From: Leptospira biflexa
GTDB lineage: Bacteria; Spirochaetota; Leptospiria; Turneriellales; DYLW01
Assembly (NCBI GenBank): GCA_020720785.1
Contig: DYOA01000029.1
Span: 1-33,297 of the forward strand
Direction: 5' to 3'
DNA length: 33,297 nt
Under the pieces are notes generated by a model, which searched no databases, was not told where the DNA came from, and saw only the letters and a list, made by a program, of their open reading frames with translations. Numbering within the stretch: the stretch's first letter is position 1; every line of letters begins with the position of its first letter. This document shows positions 8,715 to 16,798 of this stretch, piece by piece. The position numbers and the translations under genes are program-made.

Positions 8715-9206
8715 ATGAATTACCGGGGAGCAGATTCCAGAGATATTCCCGTTTTATTGGACATTTTTTCCCCTTATGTGGAGAAACGGGTGGTGCTGTA
8801 TCGTTCCGGGGAGCAGATTCTGAAAGAGGCCGAGGACACCTATCTGTCCACAGATCCCACAGACGGCAAGGAAAAAATCCAGGGCAGCGTAACCATCAAA
8901 AGCTTTGGGGACGGCCTTTTTGAAGTCCGTGGTTTGGTCATATCCCCCCTGCACCAGGGGAAAAACATCGGACGGGGTCTTGTGGAATATGCTCTGCAGA
9001 AAACCCTGGAAAAAAATTCCCAATGGAAAGACAGAGGGATCAGATTTTTTGCCCTCACCCTGGTGCCGGTTTTTTTTGAAAAAATGGGATTTCTAAGGGT
9101 GGAGAAAGAAAAATACCCCGCAAAGATATTCTTTGACTGCAACCAGTGTGCGAAGAAAGACCATTGCGATGAAATTGCCGTGGAAAAAATAATGAGGTTG
9201 CCATGA
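8715..9206 (+). CDS. GNAT acetyltransferase, short N-acetylglutamate synthase-like
   Basis: 163-residue GNAT protein that probably transfers acetyl from acetyl-CoA to an amino group. The CoA loop is HQGKNIGRGL (80-89) and the C-terminal strand includes VPVFFEKMGFLRV. The tail KIFFDCNQCAKKDHCDE, with C142, C145 and C151, is the signature of short ArgA-type N-acetylglutamate synthases, so the first step of arginine synthesis is the best guess. It overlaps hisI by four bases (ATGA), tying it to amino-acid biosynthesis. No other arg gene is present, so the substrate is inferred from family resemblance only. Confidence 0.8.
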   Translation: MNYRGADSRDIPVLLDIFSPYVEKRVVLYRSGEQILKEAEDTYLSTDPTDGKEKIQGSVTIKSFGDGLFEVRGLVISPLHQGKNIGRGLVEYALQKTLEKNSQWKDRGIRFFALTLVPVFFEKMGFLRVEKEKYPAKIFFDCNQCAKKDHCDEIAVEKIMRLP

Positions 9207-9643
9207 ATACAGAGCTGGAAGAGTCCCTGATCCCCAGACTGGACTTCAATAAGATTAATTCTATCGCGAAAACGGGGGCTTCCGTCCTGCCTGTAATTGT
9301 CCAGGATTTCCATACAAAAGAGGTCCTCACTCTGGCCTATGCCAATTCAGAAGCTCTGGAGGAAACGCTCCGCACACGCAAGGCGGTTTTCTGGAGCACT
9401 TCCCGGAATGAGCTTTGGCGAAAGGGGGAAACATCCGGTTCTTGGCTGAAGGTTATTTCCATCAGAATCAACTGTGAACAGAATTCCCTCCTGTATCTGG
9501 TTTCCCCGGAGAACGGCGGGGTTTGCCATACAAAAAATAAAGACGGGGACTACCGGAGAACCTGTTATTACAGACAGGTGAAGGGCTTCCCGGAAAATCC
9601 GGACTCCATGAAACTGGAAATGGCAGAAAAAACACTTGAATGA
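9203..9643 (+). CDS. hisI: Phosphoribosyl-AMP cyclohydrolase, variant HisI
   Basis: 146-residue HisI-family protein, the third step of histidine synthesis (opening the adenine ring of PR-AMP). Diagnostic blocks are VIVQDFHTKEVLTLAYAN, FWSTSRNELWRKGETSG and CHT. The three zinc cysteines are kept (C91, C108, C121). The usual metal-binding DCDxD reads NCEQN (90-94), and the spacing from CHT to the last cysteine is longer than usual (CHTKNKDGDYRRTC). Similar variants may exist in other phyla, so this is probably an active subfamily rather than a broken enzyme. The start overlaps the acetyltransferase stop. There is no HisE domain, as expected for a stand-alone HisI. Confidence 0.88.
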   Translation: MNTELEESLIPRLDFNKINSIAKTGASVLPVIVQDFHTKEVLTLAYANSEALEETLRTRKAVFWSTSRNELWRKGETSGSWLKVISIRINCEQNSLLYLVSPENGGVCHTKNKDGDYRRTCYYRQVKGFPENPDSMKLEMAEKTLE

Positions 9644-9676
9644 AAGAATAAAAAAAAATAATCGCCATTTACGGTA

Positions 9677-11830
9677 ATGAAGATAGAAAAAGGAAAAAAT
9701 CGTCTACCCCGGGGTGGATATATTGTCCCCACACAATTGGGATATGTGCAGTATGGGGCTCCCCCGGAAACCATCAAAGATTCTATGGTATTACCCGGAA
9801 GCGTGCCGGTAATTTTCATCCTTCCCGGGGAATTATTCAGTGTGGAAAAAGGCATTGCTGTGGCGGAGCTGGAATTCCCTCTTTATTTTAACCATTTTTT
9901 AAAACAAAGAAAAACTCTGATTATCGCCACAGAAGGACAAAAAAACCAGATACTGACGCTTCTTCAGGAATCGGTATTCGGTCCGGTAAATGTCAACCTG
10001 GAAAGTGAATTTCCGGAGGGAAATAAATCCGTTGGTTTTCCGGACATGAAGAAGGAAATGGAGCATTTCCGGGGCAACAGAAAAATGGAAGATCTGGTGG
10101 AGTTTGGTACATTCCAAAACGGAATTTTTGCCATGGATTCCCTGGAAATCCGCAGAGAAGACAACAAAGGTTTTTTTATTTATGAAAACGGAGAGCTTTT
10201 GGCAGAGCTACCCTGGACAATTGATTTTCATTTTAAATATGACATTGGCGAAAGGCTGGATAACCCTTTTGAGGCACCGGAATACGGAATCACCTGTCTG
10301 GGGCCCAGCCATGGTTTTGATCCGGCGGATAACACCTCCGGGTTTATCCTGTGGATCAACCGGCGCGGAATCATGATTGATCCGCCGGTAAATTCCACTG
10401 AATGGCTGCGGGAATCCAACGTCAATCCCAAGCTTATTTCCCATGTAATTCTGACCCACTGCCATGCGGACCATGATGCGGGTACGTTCCAGAAAATTCT
10501 GGAGGAATCCTCCATCACCATTCACACAACGGAGACCATTATGGACTCCTTCATGCGTAAATATGCCGCATTGACAAAGATGAAGAAAAAAACACTCTTG
10601 GCCCTGTTTAACTTTAATCCGCTCACCATCAACAGACCTGTATTTATTGAAGGGGGGGAATTCCTCTTTTACTATGCCCTGCATTCCATTCCCACCATCG
10701 GTTTCCGGGTTCATTACAGAAACCAGTCATTTGTTTATTCCTCCGACCATCTGAATGACCCTGCGGTTCTGGAATCATTATTCCAGAAAAATATTCTTTC
10801 CGAATCCCGTTACCAGTCGCTGATGGGTTTTCCTTGGCATTACAACACCATTTACCATGAATCCGGGGTTCCACCCATCCATACCCCCATAAAATACCTT
10901 GCCTCCCTTCCGGAGGAAATCCAGAAAAAAATTACCGTTTATCATATCTCCCGCAAAGACTTTCCAACGGACACCCAATTAAACCTGGCCACTTTTGGAA
11001 TAGCAAACACACTCTATCCCATAGTGGAAAAATCAGAATATGAAAATGCCATTGAAGTCTTGGATATTATGAATCATGTGGACTTGTTTGAAGAACTGAA
11101 GGTATCCAAAGCCCGGGAATTTTTAACAATTGTCAAAGATGTCCATTTTCCCATGGGGGAATATATAATCCATAAAAACACCCCCGGGGACGCTTTTTAT
11201 ATTATCAAAAACGGGAAGGTCAGCGTCCAGAATGTGGGAACAAATTATAAGAAGGAATATGGTCGTTACGATTATTTTGGAGAGGCGTCCATTTTTACCG
11301 GAAACCTGCGCTCGGCGGACGTTATGGCGGAAACCAATGTCTCCGCATTAAAAATAGAAAAAAATGCCTTTATAAATTTCATTGAAGGAACAAATCTGGA
11401 GAATAGCCTTAAACAGCTTATTGAAATCAGGGATTCCCGCTCTTGGGATTTACTCTCTGACTCCCCCATTTTCCGGGGAATGACCAGCCACCAGAAAACC
11501 CAGATGGAAAATATTATGCATTTTGTTGAGTATGAAAACGGACATAAGCTGTTCGATACCCATGAGATTCCAGAATATGCCTACCTGATCATAGAGGGCG
11601 AAATGAATATTTCTATTGATGGAAAGCCAATCAGAAAGTTATCCAGAGGGGATTTTGCAGGTGATATTTTTTCCATCCAGAAAAGGATTGTATCCCCGTT
11701 CTGTGCTACACTCACAAAAAAATCTCAATTATATACTGTACACCACGAAGCCCTGAATAATTTTATACAGAGAAATCCGGGAGTTTATATGAGGCTTCTG
11801 CGGTATCGGGAAGAAATTCTTTCCGAATAA
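9677..11830 (+). CDS. Metallo-beta-lactamase-fold protein fused to two cyclic-nucleotide-binding domains
   Basis: 717-residue three-part protein. Residues 1-190 form an unrecognised N-terminal region. An MBL hydrolase domain follows (about 200-450) with THCHADHDAG giving H261, H263, D265 and H266, and a later SSDH (355-358). Two cNMP-binding modules come next: about 475-585, with FGEASIFTGNLRSADV keeping the E and R of the phosphate-binding cassette (E536, R545), and about 595-710, whose cassette (GDFAGDIFSIQKR) is degenerate. A plausible reading is a hydrolase controlled by cAMP or cGMP. There is no signal peptide, so it is cytoplasmic. No cyclase gene is nearby. The substrate is unknown. 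Confidence 0.85.
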   Translation: MKIEKGKNRLPRGGYIVPTQLGYVQYGAPPETIKDSMVLPGSVPVIFILPGELFSVEKGIAVAELEFPLYFNHFLKQRKTLIIATEGQKNQILTLLQESVFGPVNVNLESEFPEGNKSVGFPDMKKEMEHFRGNRKMEDLVEFGTFQNGIFAMDSLEIRREDNKGFFIYENGELLAELPWTIDFHFKYDIGERLDNPFEAPEYGITCLGPSHGFDPADNTSGFILWINRRGIMIDPPVNSTEWLRESNVNPKLISHVILTHCHADHDAGTFQKILEESSITIHTTETIMDSFMRKYAALTKMKKKTLLALFNFNPLTINRPVFIEGGEFLFYYALHSIPTIGFRVHYRNQSFVYSSDHLNDPAVLESLFQKNILSESRYQSLMGFPWHYNTIYHESGVPPIHTPIKYLASLPEEIQKKITVYHISRKDFPTDTQLNLATFGIANTLYPIVEKSEYENAIEVLDIMNHVDLFEELKVSKAREFLTIVKDVHFPMGEYIIHKNTPGDAFYIIKNGKVSVQNVGTNYKKEYGRYDYFGEASIFTGNLRSADVMAETNVSALKIEKNAFINFIEGTNLENSLKQLIEIRDSRSWDLLSDSPIFRGMTSHQKTQMENIMHFVEYENGHKLFDTHEIPEYAYLIIEGEMNISIDGKPIRKLSRGDFAGDIFSIQKRIVSPFCATLTKKSQLYTVHHEALNNFIQRNPGVYMRLLRYREEILSE

Positions 11831-11960
11831 CAATAAAAAAAACTTTACGGATTAATCTTTTTTCATATAAATGTTCAGGAATCTTGTTTTTGGATTGACG
11901 GAAAAAAAGGAAAAACGAGACTGCGACAGTGTGGAAAATAAAAAGACGGAGTAGAAAATT

Positions 11961-12293
11961 ATGGAAATAACTCAAAGAGAAAGAGATGCTATAGTGATTT
12001 TAGACATCCAGGGTGAGATTGACTTATACAATGCCCCCGAAATCAAGGATACTATACAAAAATTAATCGAAGAGCAGAAATACAATATCATTATCAATCT
12101 GGAAAAAGTATCGTACATTGACTCTTCCGGCATTGGAGCATTGATATCCAGCCTTTCCAACCTGAAAAAGTACCAGGGAAGCCTGAAAATTATCAATGTT
12201 TATGCATCCGTGAAGAAGGTCTTTGAATTAACCAAATTGACATCGTTTTTTGAAATTTTCGATTCGGAAGATGAGGCTGTTTCCAAATTCTGA
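11961..12293 (+). CDS. STAS-domain anti-anti-sigma factor
   Basis: 110-residue RsbV/SpoIIAA-type STAS protein. It starts MEITQRERDAIVILDIQGEIDLYNAP, a close match to the family, and carries YIDSSGIGAL with the phospho-acceptor S55 after D54. It should bind and sequester a serine-kinase anti-sigma factor, or a related partner, when dephosphorylated. GGAG lies 9 bases before ATG 11961. The 130-base gap before it shows no supported gene; I did not find a convincing promoter there, although a TTGACG at about 11896 could be a -35 box. Confidence 0.92.
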   Translation: MEITQRERDAIVILDIQGEIDLYNAPEIKDTIQKLIEEQKYNIIINLEKVSYIDSSGIGALISSLSNLKKYQGSLKIINVYASVKKVFELTKLTSFFEIFDSEDEAVSKF

Positions 12294-12338
12294 TTTTTTT
12301 TGGAAACCTGCCAGAATAAATAAAAAGGGGATAAGAAT

Positions 12339-13889
12339 ATGAATATTAATTGGAAAAAAGCCGGTTTTATGCTGGCATTGACATTCTTTCTGTACCAGTG
12401 TGGTGATCCATTACCTGTGGAAAAAATGGGAAATGCCCGATTGGGAATCCAGGAAGCGGAAAGTGTTAAGGCAGACCAATACGCTCCGGAAGAGATGAAA
12501 ATGGCCAGGGATCTGCTCATTGAATCCCATGCCCAGATAGAAAAGGAAGAACTGAAAGAGGCCGCAAAAAAAGCGGATGAATCCAAAGCGGCTTCTGATG
12601 CGGCGTATCAAAAAGCACTGCCATTATACACCCAGGAATTCCAGAAAGACGCCAAAGAAAAACTGGACCAAGCAGATAAAATGAATGCAGCGGTATACGC
12701 ATCGGATGAATTCACACAGGCGGGTGACGAATATAATGCAGGACAGAAAAACACGGAAGAAGGAAAATTTTTCCCAGCCATTGAAAACTATAAAAAATCC
12801 TCCGAACATTCCAGTGTGGCCATATCCGAATCTGAAAACCAGAGAGGAAATCTGGAAACAAGTCTGTCCGAATCCGAAGATGCCCTTACCCAATCTAAAG
12901 GTTTGGGGTCCGGTAATTATCCGGAAGAAGAAGTGGAGCAACTGGAAAAAGATATTGAGCATGCCCGGAATTATTTAAACGAAGGGGATTTCAAATCGGC
13001 TGCTCCTCTGATAACATCCATTGCAGAAAAATCCCAATCTGTCAAATCCACGTCCAACTCTAATTATGCAAAATCCCTGAACACAGAAGCCAACCAGAAG
13101 GTGGAAGAAGCGGAAAGAAATCTGAATGATCTGAAAATATCCCTGCAGGAAGCGGACAATGTGGCGGTAGTGGAAAATTCCCCTAACGTTCAGGAGTCAC
13201 TGAAAGCATCCGAAGATACCATTTTCGCGGCCAAAGAAGCTCTGAGTGCATCCGATAATGCATTTGCTGACGGTGCCTACGAAGAATCCATCCGCCAGTC
13301 CAATGAGGCTATCCGCCTGGCAGATCTGGCCAATGACCAGAAGCCGGAAATTGAATATCTCTTCAAGGTGGAGAAAAAGAATTATGCAACCAAAATGGCT
13401 GCGGACAACGCAGAGAAGGATAACAAAGACAATGCCGGGGATACAAAAGGGGATGCAACTGCACAGTCCTCCACCCATAAAGTGAAATACAAAGAATGTC
13501 TGTGGTGTATTGCCCAGAAAAAAGGTGTTTACGGTAACGCCCGTATGTGGAAAAAAATCTACAAGGCAAACAAGGGTAAAATAAAGAATCCGAATTTAAT
13601 TTATCCCGGACAGGTATTCACAATTCCCCCAAAAGAAGATCAACCAGCAGTGGCTGATCCCAAAACTGAGCCAAAGGAAGAACCTGCAAACGATGATGTT
13701 GCGGAAGACTCCACTGAACCGTCCAATGAGGATACCATTTCTGATGAAAATTCTGATAACGGCCAAAATACAGAAGAAATGACTTCCGATGAAACTACGG
13801 AAAATGACTCTGCTTCCGGTACAGAAGATGAAACTGCAGTGGAGGAAGAAAGAAATGCGGATGAAGACGGATCTCAGGAAAACAATTAA
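12339..13889 (+). CDS. Lipoprotein with DUF4398-like helical repeats and LysM domain
   Basis: 516 residues. The signal ends in FFLYQC, a relaxed spirochaete-like lipobox with acylated C21. Residues about 30-345 are Ala/Glu/Lys-rich helical repeats of the type A..LL..A...A..A seen in DUF4398 lipoproteins, probably a long coiled bundle. A LysM glycan-binding domain lies at about 379-430 (WCIAQKKGVYGN, MWKKIYKANKGKI, NPNLIYPGQVFTIP). The tail from 431 is a strongly acidic low-complexity region. The protein would tether a membrane to peptidoglycan. AGGGGA precedes ATG 12339. It sits between a STAS gene and rho and is probably in the same transcription unit as the STAS gene. Confidence 0.85.
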   Translation: MNINWKKAGFMLALTFFLYQCGDPLPVEKMGNARLGIQEAESVKADQYAPEEMKMARDLLIESHAQIEKEELKEAAKKADESKAASDAAYQKALPLYTQEFQKDAKEKLDQADKMNAAVYASDEFTQAGDEYNAGQKNTEEGKFFPAIENYKKSSEHSSVAISESENQRGNLETSLSESEDALTQSKGLGSGNYPEEEVEQLEKDIEHARNYLNEGDFKSAAPLITSIAEKSQSVKSTSNSNYAKSLNTEANQKVEEAERNLNDLKISLQEADNVAVVENSPNVQESLKASEDTIFAAKEALSASDNAFADGAYEESIRQSNEAIRLADLANDQKPEIEYLFKVEKKNYATKMAADNAEKDNKDNAGDTKGDATAQSSTHKVKYKECLWCIAQKKGVYGNARMWKKIYKANKGKIKNPNLIYPGQVFTIPPKEDQPAVADPKTEPKEEPANDDVAEDSTEPSNEDTISDENSDNGQNTEEMTSDETTENDSASGTEDETAVEEERNADEDGSQENN

Positions 13890-13917
13890 TTCTTAAAATA
13901 TTACGTTCGTCTCGAAG

Positions 13918-13945
13918 AAAGCATGGAGTTCAATCTCCATGCTTT
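13918..13945. terminator. Perfect 11-bp hairpin before rho
   Basis: AAAGCATGGAG (13918-13928) and CTCCATGCTTT (13935-13945) pair perfectly around the six-base loop TTCAAT. The arms end in AAA and TTT, so it could act in both directions, but the downstream U-tract is short. It lies 28 bases after the lipoprotein stop and about 30 bases before the rho start. It may be a terminator of the upstream gene or a leader element controlling rho, which is autoregulated by attenuation in other bacteria. Confidence 0.6.
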
Positions 13946-13975
13946 ATCAATCTATCAATCACATAAAGAGGGTTT

Positions 13976-15520
13976 ATGCCAAGAAGAAGAAAAAATGATC
14001 CGGATGAAAACGGAAACAATGTTGCGTATAATGATTATGAAGAATCTTCCGATGATCAAGCACAGAAAAAAATCCGCCTGAAAAAGGGGGATATACAGTC
14101 AACACAGGAAAAAGAACCTGTACACGAAGTCCCCAGACATGTAAGTAGAAGTCATTCGGATAACAAAGAGATGATTAATGACCCAAATGCCGAAAAAAAA
14201 CATAAAAAATTATCCAAATCTGAAATTGACAATATCAAAGTGGACCTTGGATTAAATGATACCGGTAACAAACTAAACATCAGCCGGCTCAAGCAGAGAA
14301 ATATGCTGGAGCTGATGGAAATAGCGGAACGGGTGGGCATTGACAACTATAGCGACATGAAAAAGCCATCCCTGATTTTTAATGTTCTGCAGGCCCTGTC
14401 CGAAGAAGAAACCCAGGTATACGCAGAAGGTGTACTGGAGGTTCTTCCGGATGGCTATGGTTTTCTCCGCTCCTCATATTACAACTATCTAGCGGGACCA
14501 GATGATATTTATGTGAGCCCATCCCAGATACGGATGTTTGGCTTGAGAAAGGGGGATACTGTCTATGGACAAATCCGTTCCCCCAAAGAAAGTGAACGAT
14601 TTTTTGCCATCCTGCGGATTGAATCTGTCAATAATGATCTGGTCAAGAATAATTACCGCAGAATACACTTTGATAACCTGACGCCGTTATATCCTGATAA
14701 AAAAATATCCATGCAGGCGACTGCGGATAAACTCTCCACCCGGATTGTGGATTTGCTCGTGCCCATTGGGAAGGGACAGAGGGGATTGATTGTGGCACCG
14801 CCCCGGACAGGAAAAACCATCCTGATGCAGGACGTAGCGAATGCGATAACCTATAACCATCCGGAGATATTTCTCATCGTCCTGCTCATTGATGAAAGGC
14901 CGGAAGAAGTCACAGATATGGCCAGAAATGTGAAGGGAGAAGTAATATCCTCCACTTTTGATGAACCGGCCAGCCGCCATGTTCAGGTAGCAGAGATGGT
15001 CATTGAGAAAGCAAAGAGAATGGTGGAGCAGAAAAAGGATGTGGTTATTCTTCTGGATTCCATTACCCGCTTGGCCAGAGCTTACAACCAGGTGATTCCC
15101 TCCTCCGGAAAGGTGCTCTCCGGCGGGGTGGATTCCAATGCCCTGCATAAACCCAAAAGATTTTTTGGAGCTGCCAGAAATATTGAAGAAGGTGGTTCCT
15201 TGACCATAATCGCAACGGCTCTGGTGGATACCGGTTCCAAGATGGATGAGGTCATTTTTGAAGAATTTAAAGGAACCGGAAATATGGAAATCCATCTGGA
15301 TCGCAAGCTGGTGGAAAAAAGGATATTCCCGGCCATTGACATCAATAAATCAGGAACCAGAAAAGAAGAATTACTGCTGGAGCCGGATTCCATCAACCGG
15401 ATTTGGATACTCAGAAAAGTTCTGTCCCCGCTTTCCCCTGTGGAAAGCATGGAGCTCCTGGTGGATAAAATGAAAGGCACAAAGGATAACCGGGAGTTTC
15501 TGGACAGTATGAATGCCTGA
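13976..15520 (+). CDS. rho: Transcription termination factor Rho
   Basis: 514-residue hexameric RNA helicase that ends transcription at rut sites. An Arg/Lys/Glu-rich extension of about 100 residues precedes the Rho N-terminal helical domain (about 101-145, [20 protein letters not shown]). The cold-shock RNA-binding domain contains DGYGFLR (159-165). The ATPase domain has Walker A APPRTGKT (274-281), [13 protein letters not shown] (303-315), Walker B VVILLD (356-361) and the Q-loop and secondary RNA-site segment (about 380-405). The length exceeds E. coli Rho by about 95 residues because of the N-terminal extension. GAGGG precedes ATG 13976. Confidence 0.98.
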   Translation: MPRRRKNDPDENGNNVAYNDYEESSDDQAQKKIRLKKGDIQSTQEKEPVHEVPRHVSRSHSDNKEMINDPNAEKKHKKLSKSEIDNIKVDLGLNDTGNKLNISRLKQRNMLELMEIAERVGIDNYSDMKKPSLIFNVLQALSEEETQVYAEGVLEVLPDGYGFLRSSYYNYLAGPDDIYVSPSQIRMFGLRKGDTVYGQIRSPKESERFFAILRIESVNNDLVKNNYRRIHFDNLTPLYPDKKISMQATADKLSTRIVDLLVPIGKGQRGLIVAPPRTGKTILMQDVANAITYNHPEIFLIVLLIDERPEEVTDMARNVKGEVISSTFDEPASRHVQVAEMVIEKAKRMVEQKKDVVILLDSITRLARAYNQVIPSSGKVLSGGVDSNALHKPKRFFGAARNIEEGGSLTIIATALVDTGSKMDEVIFEEFKGTGNMEIHLDRKLVEKRIFPAIDINKSGTRKEELLLEPDSINRIWILRKVLSPLSPVESMELLVDKMKGTKDNREFLDSMNA

Positions 15521-15523
15521 AAA

Positions 15524-16063
15524 ATGAAAAACAGCCGATTTGCGTTTTTCGTTTTTTTTGCGTTTGTGATTTCCAGCTTTGTGTTATTGTCCTGCCGATT
15601 GAACCCGGTAAAAAGCAGGGCTAACATTCCTGAAACGGAAGGGTTTATCAATACTCATTCCTTTCAGGTAATATGTGTCATCCCTTTAAGCCAGGAAAAC
15701 ATCCGGGATATACACGCATCGGATAGAGGGAAATTCCATTCCATGCGGACGGAGCATTTATCCATTTGCGACCAAAGAATGCTCCGATCCCTGTATCTGT
15801 TCCGCTTACAGCATGATCGTTTTTTATACTCAAAGGTGCATGGAATCGCCAGGAATTCCAATGGAAAAACCCTTGAGGAGAACATCCCATCTGCAGAAGT
15901 GGAATCCGGGCGTTTTGTGCATTACCTGCCGGGAAGGATCATCCAGGAAAAATGGGATGCCGATTCTATACGCTACCTGTATGCCGTATATGGCAACAAT
16001 CTGCGAAACCAGATTGAAAGAGAGGAAATCTTTACCAATAATAAAAACGGGAATGAAAAATAA
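15524..16063 (+). CDS. Small lipoprotein of unknown function
   Basis: 179 residues; family not recognised. A basic start and a long hydrophobic core lead to the lipobox VLLSC, acylation at C24. The mature part is hydrophilic, with one further cysteine (ICDQ). It begins three bases after the rho stop codon, so it is co-transcribed with rho, though its ribosome-binding site is weak. No domain or motif indicates a role; the neighbouring GerMN protein is also envelope-directed. Confidence 0.78.
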   Translation: MKNSRFAFFVFFAFVISSFVLLSCRLNPVKSRANIPETEGFINTHSFQVICVIPLSQENIRDIHASDRGKFHSMRTEHLSICDQRMLRSLYLFRLQHDRFLYSKVHGIARNSNGKTLEENIPSAEVESGRFVHYLPGRIIQEKWDADSIRYLYAVYGNNLRNQIEREEIFTNNKNGNEK

Positions 16064-16087
16064 ACCATTATCATCCGATAATAAAGC

Positions 16088-16798
16088 ATGCCCGCAAAAA
16101 AGAAAACAAATGAGAAAAACATTATTCCTGTCCTTTTTACACTGGGGGTGATTGGCTGGGGTTTCTTTGCCATAGATAGACTCACGGTTTCCGGTAATAA
16201 GGAAACAGAACCAGTCCAATACAGAAATATTGAAAAAAAAAATAATACAGGGAATTCATCATCCGTCAGTAAATTTTTTAAAAGTGTATTTTCCGGGGTT
16301 TATGAGGACGATATCCTGAATCATCCCGCCCCCACCGCACAAAAAACAGAAAAAATCCCCTCTCCGCCGAATGCAGAATCCCATGAAGAGGAATCTGGAG
16401 ATAAAAACGTTAAAATATACATGTATCGGCTGGACAAAACGGATCAACCGGCATTAACCTGGAAGAATGTAACCGTGGAGGATAAAAATATGGTATCCAC
16501 CGCTTTTCATTTATTGCTGAAACCACCAGCGGAAGGAGAAGATTTTATTGACTCATTCCCCAATCGGCCAGAGCTGGATAAAGTGGTCATGAAGGACGGG
16601 GTGATCCATTTATATTTTGATTCCAGCTTTATCCATGGAAACAGCCTGGAGATGATCCGTTTCCAGGTCCGCCAGCTTCTGGCGACAGCCCGCCAGTTTG
16701 AGGGAGTCTCCGGTATTAAAATATTTATATCCGGAACGAATATATCCCGGATGGGAGTGGATGGCCTTCATCTTCCGGAAACGATTACCCGGATCTGA
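16088..16798 (+). CDS. Membrane-anchored GerMN-domain protein
   Basis: 236 residues. One membrane helix at about 13-30 anchors the protein, followed by a disordered linker to about 100 and a GerMN domain at about 106-228 (VKIYMYRLD, TAFHLLLKPPAEGEDFIDSFP, VVMKDGVIHLYFDSSF, FQVRQLLATARQFEGVSGIKI). GerMN domains occur in envelope proteins and lipoproteins (GerM, LpqB) and probably bind cell-wall material; this is not evidence of sporulation. The stop codon TGA abuts the stop of the convergent TPR gene with no space between. Confidence 0.82.
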   Translation: MPAKKKTNEKNIIPVLFTLGVIGWGFFAIDRLTVSGNKETEPVQYRNIEKKNNTGNSSSVSKFFKSVFSGVYEDDILNHPAPTAQKTEKIPSPPNAESHEEESGDKNVKIYMYRLDKTDQPALTWKNVTVEDKNMVSTAFHLLLKPPAEGEDFIDSFPNRPELDKVVMKDGVIHLYFDSSFIHGNSLEMIRFQVRQLLATARQFEGVSGIKIFISGTNISRMGVDGLHLPETITRI

